A DNA stretch of 64,000 bases from Paralithodes platypus (Eukaryota > Arthropoda > Malacostraca > Decapoda > Lithodidae). Within the stretch, counting starts at the first letter, position 1. Every line of letters begins with the position of its first letter. Both the position numbers and the translations under genes were made by a program. Under the pieces are notes generated by a model. It ran no database searches. It was not told the DNA's origin and saw only the letters and a program-made list of their open reading frames with translations. Where the stretch lies: the NCBI GenBank assembly GCA_032716605.1, contig CM064552.1, forward strand, positions 12,373,886 to 12,437,885. Direction: 5' to 3'. This document shows positions 44,078-56,429 of the stretch, piece after piece.

Positions 44078-44645
44078 TGAACAAGTAAGCTCTGGAACTC
44101 TCTCCTTCATTCTACCTTTCCTTCATCCTACCTCTTAAAGGGGAGACTGGCCGTTTGTTTGGTCTATTAATTCATTAATTTGATTCATATCTTTTTTTAG
44201 TTTCCTCCCTAGACCTCCATCAAGGTTAGAGAAACACCCCCTAGACCCCCCTTCAAGATAAATTTGTACATTTTTCGGTAGAAAAAATTCCCGGCCGAAG
44301 GCCGGTTCCTCTTCAAATTGCAGGCTCGCTATCGCTCGGCAGGAAAAAATCGACACCTAAATGGCACGAAAGGTTTTAAAATTGACAACGAAATGGGGCG
44401 AAAGGTGTTAAAATCGCCAAACTAATGGGCCGAACGTCTTATAATCTCAAAACTAGTGGGGCAAAACATTAGGGAGGAGGGGGTCTAGAAAAACGGTCTG
44501 CCTCCCCTTAAATTCCTTCAAGTTCCGTGTGTCCAGATATGTAGACGCCAACGCATCTTTATTTTTACCCTCTTATCATTCTGTAAATTTGAAGGGGCAC
44601 TTGTTACACGCAGCTTCGCCTCTTGTCTCCTTTTAATACATCTAA
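44078..44645 (+). pseudogene. Jockey/CR1-like LINE 3' end interrupted by a MITE
   Basis: 44078-44134 matches the AGCTCTGGAACTCTCTCC region, and 44512-44645 matches TTCCTTCAAGTTCCGTGTGT through the 3' tail (CCTCTTGTCTCCTTTTAATA). The two parts are contiguous in the LINE copy at 19.7 kb. A family A MITE (44135-44511) separates them. No intact frame remains. Confidence 0.85.
44135..44511 (+). mobile_element. MITE family A, copy A13 inserted in a LINE
   Basis: TTAA at 44135-44138 and 44508-44511. Ends GGGGAGACTGGCCG and CGGTCTGCCTCCCC match A2. The full CCGGCCGAAGGCCGG hairpin is present. Internal units start near 44348, 44380, 44412 and 44443, a spacing of 32, 32 and 31 bp. Confidence 0.95.
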
Positions 44646-44925
44646 AATATCATGCATTTCAAGTACTGAATGCCTGTTAATCATCCTTGTGTGTATGATT
44701 AATTGTATTGCCTGTTAAATTATTCTTGGGTGTATGATTAATTATATTTATTTTATACCACAGGCGACATGAATGTATCCATGGAAGGCAGACAGACGAC
44801 AAAACAAGGTATGTAACAAGGCTAATATTTGCTGAAAAGTATATGATATATATATATAATATATATCGGCATCATCTCAATGTTATCAATGCATGTGCTT
44901 TCCTTGTGGTGATGGTCTGCAGCTA
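44646..44925. other. Unassigned AT-rich stretch
   Basis: Contains a small direct repeat around TGTGTATGATTAATT and a TA tract near 44845-44868. No gene is seen. Confidence 0.5.
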
Positions 44926-45454
<529 letters not shown>

Positions 45455-45775
45455 AGGATTGAGATTACTCTCGTAGTGTCCCGTTAGCCTTTAACTTATC
45501 ATAATTTACTTTAAAAGCTTGAATACTTTGTGCACACACTAGGTCGTTTGGTAACTTATTCCACTTCTCAACCATTCTATCTGGAAAACCAAACTTCCTA
45601 ACATCCTTCCTAGCTCTCCTCCTCAACACTCAACAGTTTATAGTCATGTCCTCTCGTCCTCCCCACCGCTGGCCAAACAAAATGTGTTTGATCAATATAT
45701 TCCTTTCCGTGAACACACCTAAATAAAGCTATCATGTCTCCCCTCTCCCTTCTCTGTTCAAGTGAGTGTGACTGA
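45455..45775 (-). pseudogene. CR1/RTE-like LINE, reverse transcriptase C-terminus
   Basis: On the minus strand: LEQRRERGDMIALFRCVHGK, then VWPAVGRTRGHDYKLLSVEE. After a one-base frameshift near 45620 come RKDVRKFGFPDRMVEKWNKL and VNYDKLKANGTLRE, ending in a stop at about 45474. This is the usual end of LINE ORF2 proteins (R.RGD, F..R....WN.LP). It is distinct from the other LINE family here. Its 3' end abuts the GT/CA tract, which may be its tail. Confidence 0.85.
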
Positions 45776-47796
45776 ACAATGACGTTGTGTGTCAGGGGCA
45801 CCGAATATTCGTGTGAAGTTTGGTGAAAATCCGTCGAACCGTCTAGGACAGACAGACAGACATTTCGGCCGGCATGTACCACTATACGGGGGGCGTTACC
45901 ACTCTGCTTACGCAGAGTTGATACATACAAATCTCCCCTTATGGAATACTTAGTTATGTCACTGATTGCTGTACTGCCCAAACATTCAAACAATCGTCAA
46001 CAATATCTTGTTTTTAGCCCCCGCTTGACTGTGTTTACAAATGAATAGACCCTCTTCATATCTTTTCTCTTTCACACATAAGGGCAGATTCTTATGAAGC
46101 TACTAAATATTTTTGTTTTAATCATGTATGTAAATGGAGCCAGGACATCACTCCTAACACATACAAAAAATACCCAACTGCGAAAAGTAAGGGGGGGGGG
46201 GGGTACGCCCCCCACCTAAATATGGCCCTATAAAACTTGTAATCATCTTGGTGTAGTGACTTGATTAGGCCTACTTCAAACTACTGAAAACAGCTGGTAA
46301 ACCTATAGGAAGAGGTCACCACCTTTGGGAAAATAGGATAAGGTTGGGTTAGGTATAGGAGAGGATGGTTAATATTAGATTAAATGGATTGGTTAATAGG
46401 GTTCAATTGGCCTAATCTAACTCCACTAACTTAATCGAAAAATCTATGACAACCATGCTAACCTAACTATCGCAGCCTACCTAAACTAGGTAAGGGTTGT
46501 GGTAGTGGGCATACCGTCCACTTTGTTTACATAGTCGCACGCTCGCAGTTACATTCGCGTCTAATTTAACTGCTGTTATTTGGCCCTGCTGGTAATATAT
46601 AATTATGATGATGCCAATAAGTCATGGGGGGGGGGGGTGAGCTGGTCAAAGCCCCCCTCAACCCATAGTAACATATTAACGTTAATGAAGGGGTTTTAGG
46701 TTAGGTTTAGCTTGCCTGAAAGAAACTATTTTTTGAGTTAACCTAACTAAACCAATAGATAATCAACCTACAACTTTAAAATAGTTTGGGTTAGCGTAGC
46801 CTAATGGTATTCCAAACCTCCTAGGGTAGCCTATATACAGTTGATATTAGAACTGTGCCACTGGAAGAAGTCAGTCGAAGCAAATCTTAATTTTAATACT
46901 TAGCTGCAGAACTAAACACATTAGGAGCTACGGTAATATAGTAATACATAATTTAATTAGGGTAAAATACATTACCCAACGGTAAAATTAGTTCTAGGGT
47001 ATGTATGGATTCGGGGAGACCTGATTATTCAACTTGATAGGTGACATAGGCTATGTTAACTAAGCCTATTTGGATTTTGTAAATAGGTCTAGGTCCTATG
47101 TTAGGCTATTATTATTTATTTATTTTGTTTAAGAACAATTCTAATACCCAACGCAAAGGAATGCCTTGAGAGGTAGTTGGTATAAGCTAGCACCAGGGTG
47201 TGATGCTCACACCTAATTTATGTACAGTAAATCACTCCAAGTAGACAATTCCTGTAAGCCACCAAACTTTATGATATCTGACTATTGACAGTTACATGAC
47301 TTGACTTTGCACCTCCTCACCTAACACTATCCTTGTGAGGGCCCTGGCCCAGTGGGCTACTATAAAATAAACGCATAAACGACAACAATCCAGGATGCTT
47401 CTCAAAAATGCGTCTGGTCTGGCTTAAAGTAAAACCAAATTAATCAAAATATTCTCACTGTATTGCTTTTAGTGAACTTTGGCATAATTCACACAGATCG
47501 CCATTATTAATGAAGAAATATCACAGAGGGTATCATCCCACCTTTACTTATATGGGTTTGTTTACTGTCTTCAAATTCTCCCGGTCGCAACCTACTTCAC
47601 GAGCCTGCTAGCCAATCAACACACTCCTTCTCTCCCAGCTTATTTCTGTCATCAAGCTTCAACTACGCGCCAGAATTTGTTGTATTGCATATGTGTATTA
47701 TTAGAATGTATATTTATAGAACCGTGACGTTCAGTAATGCAACATATCTTGACCATTACTACATTGTAAAATACTAATTACAGCACTGATTTACTT
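45776..47796. other. Unassigned non-coding stretch
   Basis: Just upstream of the LINE (45800-45880) is GGTGAAAATCCGTCGAACCG with (ACAG)n, a motif I associate with LINE/SINE tails. Short G runs lie at 46189-46203 and 46626-46637. Scattered TTAGGTTAGG-like pentamers occur near 46333, 46691 and 46740. No gene is supported. Confidence 0.5.
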
Positions 47797-48005
47797 CCTT
47801 CTCGAGATAAATCTGTATATTTTACGGTATAAAATGCCACAGCCGAAGGCTGATTCTACCTTAAATTCAGGCTCGCTGGTATAAAAATCAACACCTAAAT
47901 GGCAGGAAAGGTCTTAGTAGGGCACTAATGGGGCGAATATATATAAATTTCAAAACTAATGGGGATAAACATGTGGGAGAAGGGGATCCAGAAAAGTTTC
48001 CCATT
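47797..48005 (+). mobile_element. MITE family A, copy A14 (partial)
   Basis: Starts at CTTCTCGAGATAAATCTG, keeps a degenerate hairpin (CACAGCCGAAGGCTG), a shortened GGCTCGCTGG and part of the internal units ending GGGGATAAACATGTGGGAG. Both termini are lost. Confidence 0.7.
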
Positions 48006-48149
48006 TGCTAGGTCGATTAGCTACACGCAGTCTCGTAAAAAAAAAATATCAGTCTATTTGCTGTTGCTTGCTTTCCCTGACATCAATTGCATCAACGGGA
48101 TGGTATACGAAGAATTGTTACCGGTACCATACCTTTTATCGTGCGAGCG

Positions 48150-48366
48150 TAAAAGCTGGAGTCACACAGCTATTTTTCGAGCAATTTTTAAGGGCAATTA
48201 TGGTCTGGAAGCTTAAAAAATTACACTTTATCAGAATTCACCCGGCTAACATAATCTACCTTCATTCTAGTTTCCAATACCAGAGCGAAAAAGTCCCGAA
48301 ATGATACGAGAAAAAACTTGCTCATGGAAAATTGACGGAAAAAGCACTCGTGTGACAGCAGCGTAA
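48150..48366. mobile_element. Inverted-repeat element family D, copy D1
   Basis: Left AGCTGGAGTCACACAGC and right CACTCGTGTGACAGCAGCG are inverted forms of the terminus at 63939. TAAA and GTAA at the ends suggest decayed TTAA. The right interior AACTTGCTCATGGAAAATTG is almost identical to the window-end copy. Confidence 0.6.
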
Positions 48367-48949
48367 GGCATATCCAAGTTGAAGAAGACACTCTGGAAAT
48401 TGGACAGGGTTATAAATGTCGTTCAGCGGATCAGCTGCTCGCCGATGTTTTTTATCACAACTAGATGGAAAATGTTGCACGGCCACTCATAAAAATCCGT
48501 GGACCTCTCACATTTTTCAGCATTTAAGTTTATGTATGAACACTGATTTATGGATGAAGTTGTGTATACATTACTTATAAGACCATATGTGTTATTTTTG
48601 TTGAAGTACATCACATACATACATAAATTAAGATAGTTGGTTTTGCATAAGAAATTTTGAGAAATCCACATTTTTCATGAGTGACTGTACAAGTGACAAT
48701 ATTGATATTATTTAACTTAGTCTAATCTAACCTAATCCAATGTGTTCAAATTACTCTAAACTAGTCCAAATTACTACATTTGAAATTATATTATGCAAAT
48801 GAAATATAAAATAGCGGAACTATGTGTGTGTGTGGTGAACCAATCGCACGAAAAGCAGTGTTTATATACGCCTGAATCTCCCCATTCTCGGTAGGTTAAC
48901 ATTCATTCACCAGTGGCCCAGGGGAAGCTATCATCTCTTCAGCTGACTA
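48367..48949. other. Unassigned AT-rich stretch
   Basis: No feature is recognised apart from a CTAATCTAACCTAATCC pentamer-like run near 48720. Confidence 0.5.
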
Positions 48950-50110
48950 GGTTAGTTTACCCTCACCAAGTATAGCCACTTCATCTGTTGAGTGATATAT
49001 GACCTGGCTTACAGAAATCGTCAGTAAGGTGATTACGAAAGTATTACCGAATCTTCCATTTGTGGACTACAGGTACATTTAATAATAGTTCTTCCCCACC
49101 TTTGCTCTTAAGGAACTCAAATATCCTCACCAAATATAGCAACTTCAACTACTCTGTGATGTATGATCTGCCTTACAGAATACGCCAGTAAGGTGCTTAT
49201 AGAATTATTACGGTAGCTCCCGTCCTATTATTTGAGTTATACAGGTACAGGAAATAATCATAGTTCTACCTTACCCTGGCTCTGAGTGAAGTGAAATTAC
49301 CTCACCAAGTATGGCAACCTTATCTGACTTGCCTTACAGATAACGTCAGGAAGGGGATTAGGGATGTAGTACCGAACCTCAACACGATTATTTGAGTTAC
49401 ATACAGTACAGTAGTTAAGGTAATAATAAACCACATTGTTATTTCCCACCATTGCTCTAAGTAAAATCAAAGTACAGTATAGCATCTTTCTCTGCTGGGT
49501 AATATATGACCTACCATACAGAAAACGCCAGTAAGATGGCTTGGGAAAGTATTGCCGAATCACCTAGCCTCTTATTTGAGTTATATAGGTACAGGAAAAA
49601 ACATATATCTGTTCCACCCTTCCTCTGAGTGTTAGCAAATACCCTCAACAAGTATAGCAACTTCAATTATTCTTTGCCTTACAAAAAATTACAATAAGGT
49701 GAATAGGAAACTATTACTGTAGCTCCCACCCATGATTTTATTTATACAGGTACAAACAAACTAAACCACCTACAGTAGTTCTTTCCCACCCTTGCTCTGA
49801 CTCTGAATGACGACAAATAATCTCACCAAATAAAGCAACTTCGCCAGCCTGGTAATATATGACCTACCTTGCAGAAAACGCCAGTAAGGCCAATAGGGAA
49901 GTAGTACCGAATCTCCCATCCGATTATATATGTTATTCAGGCACAACAAAGGAGCAACAAAATGTCCCCACCATTGCTCTGAGTGAAGTCAAATTTCCTC
50001 ACCAAGTATAGGAACTTCATCTGATGAGTGATATATTATCTGTATTACAGAACATGCCAGTCAGAAGATTAGGGAAGTATTATTGATACTCCCATCCAAT
50101 TATTTCAGAT
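48950..50110 (+). repeat. Diverged satellite, ~167-178-bp period, seven units
   Basis: CTCACCAAGTATAGCAACTT and variants recur near 48963, 49134, 49301, 49470, 49643, 49821 and 49997. Each is followed by ATATATGACCT..CTTACAG, ..CGCCAGTAAGG.., and ..CCCACC.TTGCTCTGAGTGA. Units are diverged, so the array is old. Confidence 0.85.
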
Positions 50111-50527
50111 CTGCGAGGTGTTAGCCAGTGCTGGCCGATAAGTTGAAGTAAGAATCACGGACTGGGAGGCTACGTATATGATAAAGAACGAACGTATAAA
50201 TTAAATCAGGACAGGAAAGCTATATCGAAAATTGAGATCTGGAAGATTAACATACATTATGTAATATGAGAAACTTAATAGAAACAGTATTTTGAAGATT
50301 TGTGAATAACTATAGCTCATGCGAGACACACGGCTAATACAATATATATATAAACGAAACAAAAACCTGTTGAATATCAAATGATCTAATTTTTATGTAA
50401 ACGTTGTACAAAGCAACATCAATTATGTTGATTCATAAAATATTGTATATACAGTAGGTAGCTATTGATAATTGTAAAAAGAAAAGTTACGACCGATCAA
50501 ATGGAAAGAGATTATCATGCAGAGCCA

Positions 50528-50559
<32 letters not shown>

Positions 50560-50944
50560 TGTGTGCAGTGATGGGTGTAGTCTGAGTGTGCTTTATAATC
50601 AAACAAGCAGACAAGCATAGCAAACCTCAGAATCAGTCTCGCGTGTCGCTTGATCTTGCCAATAATAATGTGTGTTTTACTTGTTTACATTATTATTTGC
50701 CGTCTATGATTCCTTCGCTTTCCTCTTTCATATTATTTACCGTCTATGATTCCTTCACTTTCCTCTTTCATAAACTTCATTTGTATATCGAAAACGAATC
50801 ACAGAAAGGACACACCCTCTCTATCTTTATCTCTCTATTTCAATTAAGTGCAGTTTCTATTAATATGTCGTAATCTACCGTAGCCACTTCATAACGTAGT
50901 TTTGTTAGGTAAATATGTGGGCGGGTACACAAGAGATATTGCAT
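50111..50944. other. Unassigned stretch with a GT tract
   Basis: (GT)n at 50530-50566. A 40-bp near-direct repeat (TTATTTGCCGTCTATGATTCC) occurs near 50693 and 50735. No gene is seen. Confidence 0.55.
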
Positions 50945-51150
50945 ATCCTATTACTACAGATTACCTCCATAAATGGGATGTCAGAAATGTCCAATTACTC
51001 TAGGTCCCTATTTACTGACAGGTGAAAAGACGCATCGGGTGTGAGGAGACTGCCCATCCATCTCTCCCTACTTTGGAATCGAACCCTCGAACTTAGTTAC
51101 ACACCGAACGCGCAAGCAATTGTATCGTAGGTCTTGTGGTGGCAGTGAAA
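50945..51150 (-). mobile_element. tRNA-derived SINE, family S3
   Basis: Minus-strand reading: tRNA-like head with ACAATTGCTTGCGCG and GAGGGTTCGATTCC. Then a body with GGGCAGTCTCCTCACACC and CACCTGTCAGTAAATAGGGA. The body is shared with the copies near 57720 and 60740. Confidence 0.7.
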
Positions 51151-52574
51151 ATAACTATGCCCCCAAGTATATATATACAGTATATATAAATAGTCCCTGT
51201 GATCAGTACACTACGAATTAATCAACCGATGTAACAAGGCACGGGGCTGGCAGGTAGATACTAATATAAGATTACACCGCGGCCAATAAGCCATGATCGA
51301 CGAGGAGGTAATGGAAACATCAAGATAGACTGATGCTTGGGGTTACTGGGTATTAAAACATCTCGCTGCCTGACAAATTCGCTATCAATAAACAAAGGGG
51401 AGGAAATGAAAATGTGTTAGAGAACATAACTTTCCTACCATAACCTAGACACAATGAAGCAGGGCTAAGTTGCGCAAGCTTATTAATTTAGTGTTAATAC
51501 TACTGGGTCGAGAATATAGTGCAAACATACGATCAAGTTATATTGCTTTGTGATATGGCCATCTACAGTAGACGCCCTTTTTAATTTTCGCTCATATTCA
51601 CCCTTTATATATGTAAAGGGTTATTAGAGAACCTGACTCACCAAACCTGACCAAATTTAGTTTAGGATAGGCTATTTTTATTATGTTACATTGTTTACGT
51701 TATATGGTTGTATGATGAATTTTAGCACTTGGTAGCGAGGTGGTCAGTTACCGAAATGTCTTGTACATGTTGACTGTGCTTGCCTGCTTACTGGACGCCG
51801 CCTGACTGATTATAAAGCACACACTGTGACCACGCCCGCGATAGTGTACACACACACACACATGCACACACGAAGTAAAAGAAGAAATAATATAAACTCG
51901 GAGGTAGAGGAAAAATTAAAAACAGATGAAATCGGAAATGAAGGAAGATGAAAGGAAGAAAGAGAGAGGCCACTACAAGAACAATGAAAACAAATTATAT
52001 ATACAGACACAATTGTAAGTAGAGTATAAATATAAAGACAAATAATAATCCAAGGTGGAATGAAGCATGCAATGGAGGGGAAAATCCCAGCAAGAGTGTA
52101 TAATTATGTCAAAACGGGGTTCGACAAAAAACAAAACAAAAATGAAACATTAGTAAAATTAAAAAATAGGAAACAAAAAAGAAACGCAGGAACATTAATT
52201 AACGGAATGAGGAAAAGATAACAAGATCAAGGAAAAAATGCAATCCGGACCAAAGAAGGAGGAAGTAAAAATAAAAATAGAAAAGTGGAGAAGATACAAG
52301 CGATAAGGACGAGTTGCTAAGCATGAACTAAGGCGAGAACAAATAAGAGATGGAACAGGGTAAACGATAACACTAATAGTCCCCCTCTCTGTCTAGCTTA
52401 GTTGGGCCGGACTACTTCCAAGGAACCGCCAAGGGAAGAAGAAGAAGAAAAAGAAAATAAAGATTACGATGATAATGATAATGATGAAGAAAAAGAAGAC
52501 GATGATGATGATGAGCGAAAGATACGACAAAAACCGAATAGTTAAAAAATGAAGGAATGTGATGATATATAGAG
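51151..52574. other. Non-coding; purine-rich on the + strand from about 51870
   Basis: From 51870 the + strand is dominated by A and G, including a (GAT)n-like patch at 52468-52515. No coding signal is recognised in the shadow frames. Confidence 0.6.
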
Positions 52575-52728
52575 CACGATAATGTGCTCTTTAAATTTCG
52601 TGTGTCCAGTCTTTTTGCCCCCAACCTACTGTACCTTGAATTTGGCTCTCTGTCACTCTTTTGGTTTGGGGGGAGACACTTGTACAGGCATCCTGCCTTT
52701 TGTCTCCTTCATAAAAAAAAAAAAAATG
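52575..52728 (+). pseudogene. Jockey/CR1-like LINE 3' end with A tail
   Basis: TTTAAATTTCGTGTGTCCAG, CTTGAATTTGGCTCTCTGTC and CCTTTTGTCTCCTTCATAAAA match the 3' end of the LINE at 62318-63938. It ends in a 14-base A run at 52713-52726. Only the extreme 3' end was inserted. Confidence 0.85.
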
Positions 52729-52989
52729 CCCGCTGATTTAAGAGTGTGATTTTATATACGTGAATAATCAAACTCCATCTATTTTTTGTTTAATGTAAAG
52801 CGAAATGCGGCGTTAAATATTCTCGTTGGTTGCAGCTGTCCTGAATCCGTCACACACACGACATTTGCTTGAACTTTTATCTGACTGAATCGAATCATCT
52901 CATTGGTTCCTTCTGTATTAGCATAAGAGATCCACAAACTTTTATATGTGACTTAACTTTGTGGGACGAGAGGCGGTGCGGCAAAGAGA

Positions 52990-53300
52990 GCAACAACAAT
53001 GGGGTCGTTGGTTACCCCTCCCTCCCCCCTTCTCCTACCCTTCTTATTGACACCACAAACACTTCCCACACCATCCCCCTCTCCTTCCCTCCCCCCCCCC
53101 CTCCTCCCGCCCCCACCCTACAGCATCCCCCCTACAGTATTTCTCCCCCCACCCACCCCCCCCTCCTACAATAGCCCCCTCTCCAGCCTCCCTCTCCCTT
53201 TACACTATACTATCCTTCCAACCCCCTACACCATCCCCTCCCCCCCCCCCCCATTCCCCCCCCCCCCCTCTTGCAACATGCCCCCTCTCTCCCTACCTAG
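52990..53300. repeat. C-rich low-complexity region
   Basis: Repeated CCCTACAGCATCCCCC-like pieces and C runs of up to about 13. CCACTACAGCACCCCCTC near 53632 is an outlier of the same kind. Confidence 0.75.
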
Positions 53301-53582
53301 ATACCCTATACGGCCTATAGCAACAGAGATCGGGTCATATTGGTGCCATTAGCCCATATTTACACTCAAATATGTCCAAACCCGTAATAAATATACGGCA
53401 AGACTGACGCTGTATACATATTATATAGTAGGTCTTTGGATTTTAATTATACATGTTCAAACGTGAAATATCACCCCGTTGTTAGATTATTAGGGCATCA
53501 AAATCAAGGTATAACAGATAGGTAGCGTCACTCACATTTCCAAATACAGTTCATATACCTTGATAAAAGTAGCGTTCATAGA

Positions 53583-53615
<33 letters not shown>

Positions 53616-54560
53616 CTACAGGCTCTCTACCCCCACTACAGCACCCCCTCTTTCAATACCCAAAGTAGGTGCCCTCCTTTCCCCCCCCCCCCCCCCCGCC
53701 ATTGTCCTTTGTGCGGCGGCCCTTGTTCTGGCATTTTAAATAGCTCTGGGTTCTGTGGCGCTGGCTATCTGCATTCGACTTGCTTTCATTCAAATGATGG
53801 GATGCAAGACGTGGTTGTTTAGCAAGTGTCTATAGCATCCTCCATAGATAGGGCCTTTTTTTTAGAGGTACTGATTACCTCCTTTACCTTTGTTATAGAC
53901 GATAACAGGGAATATAAAGAAGATAAGTAAAAATATATCAAGACGACGAAACAAGAACGGAACATAAAAGTACAAAGGTACGAACAAAAGTAGAAACGAA
54001 GAGGTAAGCCGGTTTCGATTATGAACATAAGAACAAGTGACGAAGGAGAATAAAATAAAAACGAGAAGTGGAAATGAAGCAAGTGAAAAGGACAATTTGT
54101 TTGCATCGATTTATATAGAAACTAAGGCTGTACGATCCAAGCGAGGTGGTCAGCACTTAATTCTAGTTGTATAGAAAGTATGAAGACAGGGGACTACGGC
54201 AAGAAGTAGGACAAAAAGAAGACAAATAGACGAAAATAGAGTAAAAGTTAAATACATTGTTTACAAGCGATTGGCGCGGGTTGTCATATAAGCATGAAGA
54301 CGCGGGAAAAGAAAGAAAATGGCCGACAGCAACAAGTGGAGTGGTTGTAAGCAGAAAGAACGATTGTCGAGGACAAACACGAAGAAAAGGGGACAAAAGT
54401 TACCGCTAATAAGAAAGGGATGATACTATAAAATAGGAAGGACACCAGAAATGGTAAAGTTACAAGCTAAGAGGAATTTTTTTTGAAAAATAATGAGGTT
54501 ACAAGCTAAATGACAACATTGGAGAGAGAGAGAGATGAGTAGGAAGAATAATAAGAATAG
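53301..54560. other. Non-coding; (CAA)n, C run and purine-rich tract
   Basis: (CAA)n at 53585-53616 and a C run at 53681-53697. From about 53880 the + strand is again purine-rich, with GACGA and GAAGA pieces. No gene is supported. Confidence 0.6.
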
Positions 54561-54884
54561 AAGGAAAATTGGGCCTGGTGGAGGGGAAGAGCAAAGGATG
54601 GGTTACTGAAAGAGAACTAAGCAGAGAGAGAGAGAGAGTGAGAGTGAGAGTGAGAAAGAGATGGGGGAGACAGAGACAGAGAACACAGAGACCAAAGCCC
54701 AATCAGACCGTAGTAATCTTTCGCGATAATAGCCGTGAAATTCAGCGGCGATTATTCCGGGATGGTGGGTCGCTGGAGGATTTCGGCGGAGGGCAATTAG
54801 ACTCCCTTTTTTCATTACTGAGTTAGGGGGGGGGGGGGGGTGAGGAGGCTCTGATTGTGGTGAAGTTGGCGCCGTCCAGGCCTT

Positions 54885-55025
54885 ATGTATGCATGATTGA
54901 CAGCGGGAGAGGAATTAGCCGAGATGGATGGTAATGTGGAAGGTCTTTTGGCTTTTTTTGTTCTTATTCTTTGGACTCTCTCTCTCTCTCTCTCTCTCTC
55001 TCGCTCTCGCTCTCGCTCGCTCTCG

Positions 55026-55069
<44 letters not shown>

Positions 55070-55225
55070 GGTTTTGCTGTATTTTTCTTTAGTTTTGCTT
55101 GGTATCTGCTTCGTCTTTTCTGATCGTGGTACATTTAGTTGGCGGGCCTTACGTATGCATGATTGACAACGGCGAAGGAATTAGCTAAGATTGATGGTAA
55201 TGAGGGTTGGCTTCTTCTTTTTCTT

Positions 55226-55289
<64 letters not shown>

Positions 55290-55385
55290 TGTACTTTTGC
55301 TTTATTTTCCCCGATTTTATTTGGTATCTTCTTATTTTTTTATTTTTTTTCTTAGTCTGCTCCATAGTTCCGTGTTATTTCCCCT
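54885..55385 (+). repeat. Tandem duplication, ~260 bp, each with a CT tract
   Basis: GTATGCATGATTGACA..GG.GA.GGAATTAGC occurs at about 54885 and 55152, followed in both by a CT tract (54976-55067 with CG interruptions; 55228-55285 pure) and TTTTGCTT..TTGGTATCT. Confidence 0.9.
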
Positions 55386-55536
55386 TGTTATTATTGTGTC
55401 TTTGTATTCGTGTCGTTATTTACTTCCTGGTACACTCTGTATATATATTTTTTTTTCTTCTTCTTCTTCCTCCTCCTGCTCCTCATCATCATCATCATCA
55501 CCATCACCATCTTTCCTTTGCTTCTTGTTCCTTTGT

Positions 55537-55783
55537 CGGCGGCTCCTTGTAAGTGGTCCGGCCCCAAAATAGGATTGATGGAGAGGGGGAATTATTGGTG
55601 TTCATCTTTATCATCTTTATCTTCCATTTTTCTTCTACCTCTACTTCCTTTTCTCTCTTTTTTTTTTTTTTTTATTCTCTATTCTGGCTTTTGTTGCTAC
55701 TTTTGCTTCTTCTCTTTGTCTATGCTCGTCGCTTTAGTTCCTTCCGTTCTATTGGCGGCTCACTTTAAACTCGATCGCCCAAT

Positions 55784-55868
<85 letters not shown>

Positions 55869-56358
55869 CATTTACGTTCATGTATACTAATTTCCTACCC
55901 GTATATATTGTATTTTACTTCCTTTTCTGTCTTTGTTCTTCCCATTTCCTCTGATTTGCTACCTTTCTTCCTCTGCTCATTACTACCCTTTGCGTATTTT
56001 TTTTGTTCGTCTACGTTCGTCTTCAGCTTTCTATCCTTTTCTGTCTTTGTTCTTGTTCCCTTGACGGTTCCTATACATTCGATCGCCCAAATAGGATACA
56101 GAGAAAGAGAGGAGGGAATTAATGTTCATTTATATAATTCTTCCCTTTTCTTGTTACTTCTTCTTCGTCTTCTACTTATATTTGCCTGTCTCTCTTCCGT
56201 TCTTGCTTCCCAATTCTTTTAATTTCCAACCCTCGTCCTCTGATTCTTCTGGCTACTTTCGCTTTCTCCTTTTGTCTGTTTTCGTCTTCGCCTTTATATC
56301 GCCTTCTGTTTTCCTGTTCCCTCGGCAGCTCCTTGAAAGTCGATCGCCCAACTTGGAT

Positions 56359-56429
<71 letters not shown>

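Noticed and set aside
52869..53352. Proline-rich protein genes
   Set aside because: Composition-driven open frames in C-rich low-complexity DNA, with no conserved segment.
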